Translations under genes and position numbers: made by a program
Shown: positions 26,347 to 34,868 of the stretch, piece by piece
Numbering within the stretch: the first letter of the stretch is position 1
How the letters are laid out: the number at the start of each line of letters is the position of its first letter
The notes under the pieces: generated by a model
What the model was told of the DNA's origin: nothing
Seen by the model: the letters and a program-made list of their open reading frames with translations, nothing else
Databases searched by the model: none
From: Desulfospira joergensenii DSM 10085
GTDB taxonomy: Bacteria > Desulfobacterota > Desulfobacteria > Desulfobacterales > Desulfobacteraceae
Direction of reading: 5' to 3'
DNA length: 64,000 nt
Assembly: GCF_000420085.1 (NCBI RefSeq)
Contig: NZ_ATUG01000001.1
Location: 124,001-188,000 of the forward strand

Positions 26347-26790
26347 TTATTTTTTTGGGTTAACATCTTCAATATACTGATGAATTCTCAGGAAAGGGGT
26401 ATACTTGGAGTCGCTTTCTTCAATATGTTTGACCAGCCAGTCCCGAAGTTCCAGAATCGACTCCATGGTCAGGTTGTCCACGTCTTCAACAATTTCCCTT
26501 CGCAGATTGATGGTATTTTTAATGAACTTGCGATGCTTCTTGATATGGGTTTCGTAGTCTGGATACCCCTTTTTCTTTAAAATTCTTTCTTCGGAGGCAA
26601 AAAAGAGTTTGCCATAGTCGTTGATATCGGAAATCAAGCCGGCAAAGGCCTTGGCCTCGCCTTTCTCCAGTTTCAGGTCGATGAGCATGTTGAACAATTC
26701 AAACATCTTTTTCTGGTGGTTGTCAATCTCCTCAATGTCCACCCCGTACTTGGGATCCCATTCCATTTTATTCTCTTCTTTCTGGCTCAT
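26347..26790 (-). CDS. Bacteriohemerythrin with one iron ligand replaced
   Basis: 147-residue single-domain hemerythrin, normally an O2-binding di-iron four-helix bundle. Canonical ligands are His25 (NHQ), Glu67, His82, His86, His122 and Asp127. The His that should start the HFxxEE motif is Phe63 (FFASEE), so only six of seven di-iron ligands remain. The DNA is unambiguous (CTCTTTTTTGCC). The protein is soluble with a good GGAG-type ribosome site. It follows the small membrane gene at 26806 on the same strand and may be co-transcribed with mpl. Iron and O2 binding may be altered. Confidence 0.85.
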   Translation of the reverse strand: MSQKEENKMEWDPKYGVDIEEIDNHQKKMFELFNMLIDLKLEKGEAKAFAGLISDINDYGKLFFASEERILKKKGYPDYETHIKKHRKFIKNTINLRREIVEDVDNLTMESILELRDWLVKHIEESDSKYTPFLRIHQYIEDVNPKK

Positions 26791-26805
26791 ATTTATCTTT
26801 CTCCT

Positions 26806-27000
26806 TTATTTATTCTTTTGGGTCTTCTTATTCAACCATAGGGTTCCCAGCACAGCCACGGAAACCACCAGAGCCGTTATAGCGGCAAAGATGAATCCAT
26901 TCTCTCCGAATCTCGGGTAGATCACCCGGGGAACCAGGTACATGTATAAAAAACAGTGAAACAGACCGATTCCGATAATGCGGGGCCAGGCTCTTTTCAT
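26806..27000 (-). CDS. Small membrane protein coupled to mpl
   Basis: 64 residues from the ATG at 27000 (MKRAWPRIIGIGLFHCFLYM). Two hydrophobic stretches are visible (about 7-25 and 37-58) and a Lys-rich C-terminus, suggesting two helices with the tail in the cytoplasm. The start codon is one base beyond the mpl stop (TAA-A-ATG), so translation is probably coupled. No family recognised. The bacteriohemerythrin gene follows 15 bp downstream. Confidence 0.65.
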   Translation of the reverse strand: MKRAWPRIIGIGLFHCFLYMYLVPRVIYPRFGENGFIFAAITALVVSVAVLGTLWLNKKTQKNK

Positions 27001-27001
27001 T

Positions 27002-28423
27002 TTATCCGCTGATCCGTTCCAGAATCCGGGCATGGATATTATCGAATCCTCCGTTGGACATGATCAGAACCAGGTCATCCCTTTGCAGAACCGGGGGCAA
27101 AAATTCCAGGATATCATCCACCCGTTCAAAACAGCGGGCTTCTACGCCCAGGCTGTTGATGTCCGATGCCAGTTTCTCCGGGGAAAAGCGTTCCGGGTCC
27201 GGGATGTCCTTTTTCACGCAGGGTTTACAGATGCAGACCATGTCCGCTTCCGTAAAGGCTCCTGGATAACTGTCCTGGAAAAACCGGCGCATGCTGGTAT
27301 TGGTCCTGGGTTCAAAAACGGCAATCACCCTGCCCTGTCTGTAAAAAGGCCGGACTGCGGCAATGGTTTCCCGGACCGCGGAAGGATGGTGGGCGAAATC
27401 ATCCATAATTGTTATTCCTGATTTTATGCCCCGGATTTCCTGGCGCCGCTTGATCCCGGAAAAAGAGGCCATGGCCTTTTGGATCTGCTCCGGTTCAATT
27501 CCGATTTTTTGGGCGGCGGCGGCACAGGCCAGAAAATTTAAAAGATTATGGTGGCCCACCAGTTTGGTCTCAAGGTTATAGGATCTGCCGGGTCCGTGGA
27601 TCCCGGCCAGGGTAAACCCGCCCTTGATTTCATGGTCGCTTGCATACCAGTCCCCCGGCCCTTCCCTGCCCTGCCCGTATGTCTCCATGGATGCCCGGCA
27701 GGACTCCAGAATCTCCATGAGGGTCTCGTTTTCCAGGCAGGCGATAATATGGGATGAAGGCTGGATCTTCTTTACAAAGTCGGCAAAGATCACCCGGATA
27801 TGGTCAAGATCCCTGAAGATATCGGCATGGTCAAACTCGACCCCGGTCATGATGGTGATATGGGGATCATAGTGCATGAACTTGGGGCCCTTGTCAAAAA
27901 AGGCCGTATCATACTCATCCCCTTCAATCACCATGTACTCCCCCATGCCGATCCTGAAGCTGGAATGATAATCCTTTAGAATGCCGCCGATCATAAAGGA
28001 CGGGTCCATGCCGGCACAGGTCAGGATATGGGCCATGATGGAAGAGGTGGTGGTCTTGCCGTGGGTGCCGGTCACCAGGATGATCTTCTTGTCCGAGGCA
28101 ATAAACCGGTTCACGGCCTGGGGCATGGAAAGATAGGGGATATCCCTCTCCATCACGGCCCTGGCCTCGGGATTGTCCCGGGTCACGGCATTGCCGATGA
28201 TCACCAGGTCCGGCTTTTCGTCCAGGTTGGCCGGGTCAAATCCGGAAAAGAGCTTTACCCCTTTTTCAGCCAGAAAATCGCTCATGGGCGGATAAACGTT
28301 CCGGTCCGATCCCGTCACCCCGTGCCCCATTTCCTTGAGAATGCAGGCAAGGGTTCCCATGCCTGTACCGCAGGCGGCAACAAGATGAATTTTAAGGGGG
28401 GAAGGTTTGATCTTTCCGGCCAT
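27002..28423 (-). CDS. mpl: Murein tripeptide ligase
   Basis: UDP-N-acetylmuramate:L-alanyl-gamma-D-glutamyl-meso-diaminopimelate ligase, which re-attaches recycled murein tripeptide to UDP-MurNAc. 473 residues, a MurC-like ligase with the N-terminal nucleotide-binding HLVAACGTGMGTLA, the ATP loop VTGTHGKTTTSS (about 119-130), YMVIEGDEYDTAFFD, and DDFAHHPSAV (about 344-353) diagnostic for Mur ligases. The start ATG overlaps the hemL stop by one base (TAATG), so the two are translationally coupled. Confidence 0.92.
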   Translation of the reverse strand: MAGKIKPSPLKIHLVAACGTGMGTLACILKEMGHGVTGSDRNVYPPMSDFLAEKGVKLFSGFDPANLDEKPDLVIIGNAVTRDNPEARAVMERDIPYLSMPQAVNRFIASDKKIILVTGTHGKTTTSSIMAHILTCAGMDPSFMIGGILKDYHSSFRIGMGEYMVIEGDEYDTAFFDKGPKFMHYDPHITIMTGVEFDHADIFRDLDHIRVIFADFVKKIQPSSHIIACLENETLMEILESCRASMETYGQGREGPGDWYASDHEIKGGFTLAGIHGPGRSYNLETKLVGHHNLLNFLACAAAAQKIGIEPEQIQKAMASFSGIKRRQEIRGIKSGITIMDDFAHHPSAVRETIAAVRPFYRQGRVIAVFEPRTNTSMRRFFQDSYPGAFTEADMVCICKPCVKKDIPDPERFSPEKLASDINSLGVEARCFERVDDILEFLPPVLQRDDLVLIMSNGGFDNIHARILERISG

Positions 28424-29712
28424 TATTTTTCCAGACCGGCCATCACAGTCTCGGCCGCCTGGATGCTCTCCTGAATATCCGGGTCCGTATGGGCCAGGGA
28501 CACAAAACAGGCCTCAAACTGGGAAGGTGCTAGATAGACCCCCTGTTCCAGCATGCCCCTGTAAAAGGCGGCAAAACGGTTAAGGTTGCAGGTCTTTGCA
28601 TCATCGAAATTGTGCACGGCCCGATCCGTAAAGAAAAAGCCGGCCATGGAGCCGACGCTTCCGGATTGAAATGGGATCCCGGCCTGGTCTGCCGCAGCCT
28701 TAAAACCCGACATCAGGGTATGGGCCTTTTGTTCCAGGGCCTCATACACTCCCTCCTCCCGGAGGGCGGTCAGGGTAGCGATTCCCGCGGCCATGGCCAA
28801 AGGATTCCCGGACAGGGTCCCGGCCTGGTAGATGGATCCGGTTGGGGCGATTCCCTCCATGATCTCCTTTCTGCCGCCGTAGGCCCCCACGGGCAGTCCG
28901 CCCCCGATAACCTTGCCGAAACAGGACAGATCCGGGGTGATATTGAATAGTCCCTGGGCAGATCCCTTGTCCACCCGGAATCCGGTCATGACCTCGTCAA
29001 AGATCAGCAGGGCCCCGTGTCTGGCGGTCAGTTCCCTCAAGCTCTCCAGAAATCCCTCCACCGGCCGGACCATACCCATATTGCCGGCCACAGGCTCCAG
29101 GATCACACAGGCCACCTTGTCCCCCATCTCTTCCATGACCCGGGCAAAGCCTTCCCTATCGTTATAGGTCAGGGAAAGGGTGTTTTTAATGACAGCGTCG
29201 GGGACTCCGGGACTGCCGGGAATCCCCAGGGTGGCGATTCCCGAACCGGCCGCCACCAGCAGGGTATCGGCATGACCGTGGTAGCAGCCGTCAAATTTGA
29301 TAATGATATCCCGGCCGGTGTATCCCCGGGCCAGGCGGACTGCGCTCATGGTAGCCTCGGTGCCCGAGTTCACCATCCGGACCATATCCAGGGAGGGTAC
29401 CATATCCCTGACCAGGGCGGCCAGCCGGGTTTCAAGCTCCGTGGGCGCACCGAAACTGGTTCCGGTTTCCAGAACCTCCTCCAGGGCCTTGATCACCTGG
29501 GGCGGCCGATGCCCCAGAATCAGGGGGCCCCAGGACAATACATAATCGATATAGGTATTTCCATCGGCATCATAGAGACGGCTCTTGTCCCCCTTCTCGA
29601 TAAAAACCGGCTGCCCGCCCACGGAACCGCAGGCCCGTACCGGTGAATTCACGCCCCCGGGAATCAGTTCCCTGGCTTCGGCAAACAATGTATTTGATCT
29701 TGTTCTTGTCAT
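28423..29712 (-). CDS. hemL: Glutamate-1-semialdehyde 2,1-aminomutase
   Basis: PLP enzyme making 5-aminolevulinate from glutamate-1-semialdehyde (C5 haem/corrinoid pathway). The ATG at 29712 ([20 protein letters not shown]) has an AGGGGA site and is preferred over an upstream TTG; the product is 429 residues, the usual length. Motifs: [35 protein letters not shown], and the PLP lysine in [16 protein letters not shown]. Supplies tetrapyrrole for the c-type cytochromes and cobamides handled elsewhere in the window. Mpl follows with a one-base overlap. Confidence 0.95.
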   Translation of the reverse strand: MTRTRSNTLFAEARELIPGGVNSPVRACGSVGGQPVFIEKGDKSRLYDADGNTYIDYVLSWGPLILGHRPPQVIKALEEVLETGTSFGAPTELETRLAALVRDMVPSLDMVRMVNSGTEATMSAVRLARGYTGRDIIIKFDGCYHGHADTLLVAAGSGIATLGIPGSPGVPDAVIKNTLSLTYNDREGFARVMEEMGDKVACVILEPVAGNMGMVRPVEGFLESLRELTARHGALLIFDEVMTGFRVDKGSAQGLFNITPDLSCFGKVIGGGLPVGAYGGRKEIMEGIAPTGSIYQAGTLSGNPLAMAAGIATLTALREEGVYEALEQKAHTLMSGFKAAADQAGIPFQSGSVGSMAGFFFTDRAVHNFDDAKTCNLNRFAAFYRGMLEQGVYLAPSQFEACFVSLAHTDPDIQESIQAAETVMAGLEK

Positions 29713-29908
29713 TCTGGTTTCCCCTGTGATGATGGATAAAGCAGCCAAAAATCAGGAGCAGAAAGCCGGGCCGGAAATTTTCGTCTCTCCATTCATGCCG
29801 CTCCTTTCAGCCATTCAACCTGGCCCAACAAACAAGGAAGTATATCAGACCTGTATTTAAGGGGTCAACCGGTAAATCTGAAATCCGCAATGGAAATACA
29901 AAAAAGCA

Positions 29909-29937
29909 TTGACTTCCCAAAGAAACGCTGATATTTT
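29909..29937 (+). promoter_or_regulatory. Promoter of tRNA-Lys
   Basis: TTGACT (29909-29914), 17-bp spacer, TATTTT (29932-29937); transcription would begin about 10 bases before the tRNA at 29956. Confidence 0.6.
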
Positions 29938-29955
29938 TCTCGAGTTAATTTTTCG

Positions 29956-30031
29956 GGGCCATTAGCTCAATTGGTAGAGCAACTGACTCTTAATCAGTAG
30001 GTCCAAGGTTCGATCCCTTGATGGCCCACCA
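29956..30031 (+). tRNA. tRNA-Lys (anticodon CTT)
   Basis: 76-nt cloverleaf with encoded CCA. Acceptor stem GGGCCAT/ATGGCCC, D arm with GGTAG, anticodon stem ACTGA/TCAGT around loop CTCTTAA (anticodon CTT), T arm with GGTTCGATCCC. The A/T-rich accessory block starts directly downstream, but no integrase or duplicate of the tRNA 3' end was found in the window. Confidence 0.96.
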
Positions 30032-30043
30032 CCGGAAACAAAG

Positions 30044-30078
30044 GCCGATCCGCTTCTGAAAAGCGTTTCGGCTTTTTT
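30044..30078 (+). terminator. Terminator after tRNA-Lys
   Basis: Imperfect hairpin GCCGATCCGCTT / AAGCGTTTCGGC (10 of 12 bp pair) followed by TTTTTTG, 12 bases after the tRNA. Confidence 0.75.
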
Positions 30079-30574
30079 GTTTTTTGATCCATATTCTGGC
30101 ACAAGTTGGCATATCTGGACCGATTTACAACAAGGCGTTGTAAATCCTGTTGTAACTTTTTCACAATAAAAGAGGGGGGACTATGTGAGCCTCCTCTCTT
30201 TTTTAAAATCTAAAAAATGATTTTTATGGATTTCTGATAAGCCTTCGAAAAGCAGGATACTAAAGTTGAATTCTCATCCGGAAGAGGCACCCCCAGATGT
30301 AGTGGTCAATATATTTGGGTGAAAGCGACGGATAATAGACACATTGAACGCTTCGCTTTTATTCTACTCTCTGACGTCGAAACCCATTCATCTTTTTTGT
30401 CGCAATTAATACGATTATTATATAAAATATCCTCATAAATAATTATATATATTTTCAAATAGTTACTTCCTTGACATGTGCTTATAGGTCATATATTTAT
30501 TCTCAACAAAAATACATATAGAAAATTTGTCGTATTGTTCCAAATAATTGAAACTTTTAGTAAAGGAAATCAAA
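30079..30574. other. Intergenic A/T-rich segment at the start of the accessory block
   Basis: About 500 bases without a convincing gene. It holds a perfect inverted repeat TTTACAAC-N5-GTTGTAAA (30124-30144), with a further GTTGTAAC at 30149, a G-rich/C-rich hairpin with T-run near 30170-30207, and the first copy of the dispersed GATAATAGAC repeat (30325-30346). A ribosome site AAAGGAAA at about 30562 serves the gene at 30575. Confidence 0.5.
30325..30346 (+). repeat. Dispersed repeat, copy A
   Basis: 22-base element with core GGATAATAGACACATTG. Copy B at 32416-32437 differs at one base; copy C at 33334-33349 shares the first 16 bases with two changes. All three are on the + strand in non-coding DNA, and copies A and B bracket the RelA/SpoT gene pair. 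Confidence 0.6.
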
Positions 30575-31588
30575 ATGGAAATCGACAAGATATTTAGTTT
30601 TTTAACCTACCCTGGAAAAAACGCTGAAGAACAACCGGAAATAGGTGGTGTTGAGATCCCTAAAAAAGGAAAGATTTTTAAAATGTTAAATGACATTTTT
30701 AAAAATTCTGAGGTTGACTGCAAGATTCCCATTATTTTCACATCAGAAAATGATGATCAGAAAAATGACGTGAAAGATGAAATTTTAGCTCTCATGGAAA
30801 GTGGGTCAATTGATGACGGGCTTATTTTGGCAAACCGTTTGCAATCGGTTACAACTAAAACATCTGGAATGGGACTGCTTTTCTTTACAATTGGATACAA
30901 CGATAAAAATTCGAAAATGATTATATCAAGATTTCCTGCCGATGAAGGGATCGTTGCTGAAAAAAAATCAGAGGCTCTGAAAGTCGAATTTGTTGAGCAA
31001 GTTTTTTTAAAGAATGCATATTCTTATAAATCAGTACTATATCAATGCAATATAGAATCTCCTAACTTGTGGAAAGGGTTAGCGGTAGACAAACAAGCGT
31101 TACCAGGTGGCAAAGAAATTGCCGGTTACTGGATCAGCTCATTCCTAAAGTCTGATTTTCAAACCACACCACGACAAGGGACTAAAAGGCTTGCTCTTGC
31201 ATTACGAGACGCAATAAAAAAAAGTAATGACCCATCTATAAAACATGAAATAACATCATCGGTAAAATTGGCAACAAATATAACCAATAAGGCAATGGCC
31301 ATCTCAGAATTCTGTAAGTTATTTCATTTATCACCTGAAGCTACAAAAGCTGTGTCTCAGAATGTGAATCCGACCAGACTACTTGAAGATAAATTTGTTT
31401 TTGATAAAGAAGAATTTCAAAAGTATTTACCTTATAAAATGATTGAATTAAGTAACGGAGCAATATTAACAGCTGAATCCGCTGAATTTGATAACTGTTT
31501 TAAGTCAGAGAAACGAAACAATAGCCCAGAGATAAAATTCACGACTGTTGGATCTATTGTTGATGAGAAATTCAAAAGGACAAAATAA
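30575..31588 (+). CDS. Uncharacterised protein paired with a RelA/SpoT-domain gene
   Basis: 337 residues from the ATG at 30575 (MEIDKIFSFLTYPGK), which has an AAAGGAAA ribosome site; a TTG nine codons upstream is less likely. No signal peptide or membrane helix. Several segments (MGLLFFTIGYND, ISRFPADEGI, KYLPYKMIELSNGAIL) recall the layout of 37-kDa nucleoid-associated (NdpA/YejK-like) proteins, but this is a weak impression and no family is asserted. Codon use is A/T-rich. The stop codon is followed after 3 bases by the start of the RelA/SpoT gene, so the two are translationally coupled and probably work together, for example as regulator or antitoxin of the synthetase. Confidence 0.75.
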   Translation: MEIDKIFSFLTYPGKNAEEQPEIGGVEIPKKGKIFKMLNDIFKNSEVDCKIPIIFTSENDDQKNDVKDEILALMESGSIDDGLILANRLQSVTTKTSGMGLLFFTIGYNDKNSKMIISRFPADEGIVAEKKSEALKVEFVEQVFLKNAYSYKSVLYQCNIESPNLWKGLAVDKQALPGGKEIAGYWISSFLKSDFQTTPRQGTKRLALALRDAIKKSNDPSIKHEITSSVKLATNITNKAMAISEFCKLFHLSPEATKAVSQNVNPTRLLEDKFVFDKEEFQKYLPYKMIELSNGAILTAESAEFDNCFKSEKRNNSPEIKFTTVGSIVDEKFKRTK

Positions 31589-31591
31589 TTA

Positions 31592-32188
31592 ATGGACCTT
31601 AAAGACAAATACTTGCTACGCTATACGAAATATTTGAAGTCTATTTCCAAAAGGATATCAAAGAAATTGTCTAACGAGTTAGAAGCCTTCCAAAGAATAG
31701 ACAGGATAATTGCAAGACCTAAATCTCTTGATAGATTTATTATAAAAGCACAAAAAGAAGAGAATGGGTCCCCTAAATATTCAGATCCTTTGAATCAAAT
31801 TCAAGATCAGATAGGAGCACGAATAATTGTTTTTTATTTAGAAGATGTCGAGGTGGTTGCTTCTGAGATAGAAGCATATTACCGATCAATTGAGAAAAGA
31901 CAACTGATCCCTGAATCGGAGAATGAATTTGGGTATGTCGGAAAACACTATGTATTGATGATTCCTGAAGATGTTGTAGATGATGAAATGGATCGCACAC
32001 AATTGCCAGAATTTTTCGAACTTCAAATTAAAACCCTCTTTCAACATGCATGGAGCGAAGCAAATCATGATTTAGGCTACAAACAAGATCAGCCGTTAAC
32101 ATCACATCAAAAAAGAAAACTTGCCTTTACCGCAGCTCAAGCTTGGGGCGCGGATCTTATATTTTCAGAATTGCACTCTAATTTATGA
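31592..32188 (+). CDS. Single-domain RelA/SpoT-type nucleotidyl pyrophosphotransferase
   Basis: 198 residues that consist only of a RelA/SpoT synthetase fold with a short N-terminal helix. Conserved positions: ARPKSLDRF with Lys52 (basic ATP/substrate residues, 41-52), DQIGARI (72-78), FELQIKTLFQHAW (142-154) and SEANHDLGYK (155-164), which hold the catalytic Glu/Gln and His/Tyr/Lys set. HD hydrolase, TGS and ACT domains are absent. Such small synthetases either make (p)ppGpp/ppApp or, in toxSAS toxins, pyrophosphorylate tRNA; known toxSAS genes lie beside an antitoxin. The coupled gene upstream could fill that role. Activity and partner relation are inference. Confidence 0.85.
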   Translation: MDLKDKYLLRYTKYLKSISKRISKKLSNELEAFQRIDRIIARPKSLDRFIIKAQKEENGSPKYSDPLNQIQDQIGARIIVFYLEDVEVVASEIEAYYRSIEKRQLIPESENEFGYVGKHYVLMIPEDVVDDEMDRTQLPEFFELQIKTLFQHAWSEANHDLGYKQDQPLTSHQKRKLAFTAAQAWGADLIFSELHSNL

Positions 32189-32604
32189 AATCGTGGGACA
32201 CCTTACCTATTCATCAAAAAAAGGGAGGGAAATCGACGTTTAACCCTTAGAGCGGGGTTAGAGTATTATTAAATGGTGAGGACTTCGTAATTACCAGTGT
32301 GGATTCCCAAAGCCCCAAAATAGTGTGGACTATCCCTGTCAGCCTTGTCGCAAGAAAACCCTACCCCCACCACTCAATGCTTATGCTATTGAATGCCGCT
32401 TTCAATTAGGCTTGGGCGACCGATAATAGACACATTGTGGGTATTATGATTCCTCAAAATTTCAACGTTGGAGTTCAGGGGGCCACCGACCGCAGGAAGG
32501 GAACAAGGTTCCACTAAATTTTGTTGAGAGCAATACTTTTGAAAATTGCCACAGAATATAGAAAAAGCTGCCCCTTGTGGTCCACTGCAATGATTTATTC
32601 GGTT
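32189..32604. other. Non-coding segment with repeat copy B
   Basis: 416 bases between the RelA/SpoT gene and the ACT gene. Contains dispersed repeat copy B. No open frame with a start or recognisable product was seen on either strand. Confidence 0.5.
32416..32437 (+). repeat. Dispersed repeat, copy B
   Basis: Same 22-base element as at 30325-30346 with a single change (C for G at the sixth base). It lies 228 bases after the RelA/SpoT gene. Confidence 0.6.
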
Positions 32605-32983
32605 TCAAGTTTGAAAAGCATACTCAGCTTTTTGTAATGCCATTTTTGCCGCTTGAAGTTTGTCTGATTTTACCAATATATAGTCAGTATCAAATGTTGA
32701 TATTGCAAAAATACTGATTTTTTTTGGCCAGTACAGCAGAAATATCTGCCAAGATTCCAGTTAAAGAAAAATCCAGAGGCCCAAGAACTTTGATGCAGGA
32801 CCAATCGTCTTCTGAACTATCTGAATTCAAAAGCACAGACGAAGAACAGACGATTGATAATTCATCATCGGTTTTACTGATACTGTAAAATTTGCCTTCG
32901 AAGACTTGATTTGGAATTTCAATATTTGGCGAAAGCCGATGGATTGTGAAAAGGCATTCAAGAACGCATAAGTTTAATTTCAT
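32605..32983 (-). pseudogene. ACT-domain protein with a frameshift at a poly-A tract
   Basis: From the ATG at 32983 the frame reads MKLNLCVLECLFTIHRL..., with SIVCSS and GPLDFSLTGILADIS, typical of the short tandem-ACT proteins of the CASTOR-like/DUF type. After ADISAVLAKK the frame is lost at a run of eight A (32718-32725 on the + strand as T8) and stops after 10 codons. In the next frame the expected continuation is intact: ISIFAISTFDTDYILVKSDK... to a TGA at 32605. One A fewer would restore a protein of about 125 residues. Real mutation, sequencing error, or slippage on A8 are all possible. Confidence 0.75.
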
Positions 32984-33389
32984 TTCTCTATCTTACTGTT
33001 TAATTATGTGACTGAAACCGAACATTAATTATGTTGCTGCACGTTTTTAGACGGATTGGCCCAAAATCTGCTTTTTTTGCATCGCTGGGTCAAAAACCCG
33101 CATTTGTCAGTAAAACGCTTTACCAGACTGCTTTCACGTAAATCCCAGACTTGTCGGGCAAGCCACAATTTATTGTTATTTTAATGGATATATTGCAACC
33201 CTATAATTTACAAGAAAAATATCAGGCCTTGTGAGAAATACCAAGGTCCACAATCATGGTCTCATTCATCTCAGCGTTTGATTCCTGAATCAAATCTGGC
33301 CCAAGATGTTGTGGTTTGAAATTTTACAGCAAAGCGATGGATAATAGACTTAGGGCTCACCAGGTTGTGTCCTAAAATTTTACCAATTT
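32984..33389. other. Non-coding segment with repeat copy C
   Basis: 406 bases with no recognised gene on either strand; contains dispersed repeat copy C at 33334. A 5'-TTTTTTT run near 33071 and short inverted repeats occur, none convincing as a terminator. Confidence 0.45.
33334..33349 (+). repeat. Dispersed repeat, copy C (partial)
   Basis: GCGATGGATAATAGAC; same 16-base head as copies A and B but the following ACATTG is replaced by TTAGGG. Confidence 0.5.
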
Positions 33390-34292
33390 TTATTTCTGAT
33401 TGACAAAATAAATACCAGTACCCACAAGCACAAGAGCACAAAGGAGAAAAGAAGTTATTGGCTCTCCGAGAAGAAATGCTCCTGCCATAACCCCGAAAAG
33501 AGGAGTTAGAAAAGTGAACGGCGCAATGCGAGAGACTGGATATTTTCGGATGAGCCAGAACCAGACAACATAAGTAATAAAAGCGATCCATATGATTTGG
33601 TAAATAAGACATGCTATAGCAACATAGTTCAAGACTAAAATCCCTCCTTCTTCCAAGAATACGGAGGTCGTCAACAGGATGGGAGCCGACACCAATAATT
33701 GGTAAAGCAGGACCTTGCTGGGAGAAACGTTGGTTAGGGGACTGGCCTTGATGAGCACTGTGCCTGCCCCCCATGCTACTGCTGCACCCAGAAGCATTAT
33801 ATCCCCAATTAACATTTCCTGGGTCGGCAAGTTTAATGATTCATGAAACGCTACAATGATGCCGCTAAATGCCATTATCAACCCCAAAATCTGAATTCGA
33901 GTCAAACTTTCTGTTTTTAAAAAAAGCTGAGCGCCTAATGCCACTACAAAGGGAGCAGTATTTAATAAAATTACAGCCCTGGAGGCGTTTGTAAATTCAA
34001 GGCCCCAAAATAATAAGATAAATTGAACTGAGAAAAAAAATCCTGCTAATATGCCCCACCAAATAGTACCATCCTTTTCAAACACAGACTTTCCCCGGAA
34101 GAACATCCAAAGCAGCACTATAAAAGCAGAACATGTGGAACGGATACCTGCTTGGAGCACCGGTGGTATCACGGCGATACATATCTTTATAGCTACCTGA
34201 TTCAATCCCCATGAGACACAAAGGATTACAAGTAGAATAACCCCCTTAATGTCGACATATACTTTATCCTGCTTCATCGCCTTAATCCCCAT
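33390..34292 (-). CDS. EamA/DMT family membrane transporter
   Basis: 300-residue protein with ten hydrophobic helices in two EamA repeats (about 17-145 and 163-296), each with the usual small-residue rich end (GLEFTNASRAVILLNTAPFVVAL; RIAPFTFLTPLFGVMAGAFLLGE). Members export metabolites such as amino acids. It follows the DUF2917 gene by 44 bp on the same strand and both are divergent from a MocR regulator, a frequent arrangement in which MocR controls a DMT exporter. ATG at 34292. Substrate unknown. Confidence 0.88.
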   Translation of the reverse strand: MGIKAMKQDKVYVDIKGVILLVILCVSWGLNQVAIKICIAVIPPVLQAGIRSTCSAFIVLLWMFFRGKSVFEKDGTIWWGILAGFFFSVQFILLFWGLEFTNASRAVILLNTAPFVVALGAQLFLKTESLTRIQILGLIMAFSGIIVAFHESLNLPTQEMLIGDIMLLGAAVAWGAGTVLIKASPLTNVSPSKVLLYQLLVSAPILLTTSVFLEEGGILVLNYVAIACLIYQIIWIAFITYVVWFWLIRKYPVSRIAPFTFLTPLFGVMAGAFLLGEPITSFLLCALVLVGTGIYFVNQK

Positions 34293-34336
34293 ATTTATTG
34301 TTTTTTGACCATATGAATCTATTGAACAAAACTAAT

Positions 34337-34645
34337 TTACATTTGACGGAATTGATCGAAGGTGAAATAATTTAGAACGCGATGTGGAACTCTCAATACC
34401 CTTGTTTGAGTTCTCGATATTCGGACACTTGAAACGGTAAATGCTTGAATGCAGATTTTAATGTGAGATTGAATGACCAAAGATTCTCCTTGAGTCAAGC
34501 ATTTTTCACGGCCCCCAGCCCAAGTGGTCCAAACAATGCCGGAAATACATGAAATATTGACTTCTCCCGCACAAATGTTGAAGACCTGATTCTTAGCCAA
34601 TTGAAAAGATTGTTCCGGACTTAATTTCATCAGTTTTGATCTCAT
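34337..34645 (-). CDS. DUF2917-like small protein
   Basis: 102 residues from the ATG at 34645 (MRSKLMKLSPEQSFQLAK), which follows GGGGGA. The central part (VNISCISGIVWTTWAGG then CLTQGESLVIQSHIKICIQAF) has the cupin-like beta pattern of DUF2917 (G-x-VWxT, G-E/D-x-x-L, viqA). Function unknown. It is the first gene of a two-gene unit with the EamA transporter and lies opposite the MocR gene across a 223-bp gap. Confidence 0.65.
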   Translation of the reverse strand: MRSKLMKLSPEQSFQLAKNQVFNICAGEVNISCISGIVWTTWAGGREKCLTQGESLVIQSHIKICIQAFTVSSVRISRTQTRVLRVPHRVLNYFTFDQFRQM

Positions 34646-34844
34646 GAATCCCCCATTTTGATTACGTTTTTGACGATAATTTAGGGAATTCAACAGGATA
34701 AAATAAGCAGCAAATGACAAAAATATTTAAGGCACAGCAGTCCTTTTCTGTCATCTGTACCCAAAAATCAAACCCAAACTGTGTCTTTTTAAATTGAGGA
34801 AATTGAATTAAAATATATCGAATAAGGTAACAATAGTTATCAGA

Positions 34845-34856
34845 TTTTGGCCAAAA
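34845..34856. promoter_or_regulatory. Palindrome upstream of the MocR gene
   Basis: Perfect 12-bp palindrome TTTTGGCCAAAA, 12 bases before the MocR ATG in the divergent region. Could be an operator for the regulator; only one copy seen. Confidence 0.3.
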
Positions 34857-34868
34857 GTAATTTGTAGG

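Noticed and set aside
30124..30144. Inverted repeat TTTACAAC-N5-GTTGTAAA after tRNA-Lys as an attachment or recombination site
   Set aside because: No duplicate elsewhere in the window and no integrase nearby, so not called as att; kept only as a note in the gap entry.
33271..33774. 167-codon minus-strand open frame
   Set aside because: It overlaps the end of the EamA gene in another frame and its composition is that of a shadow.
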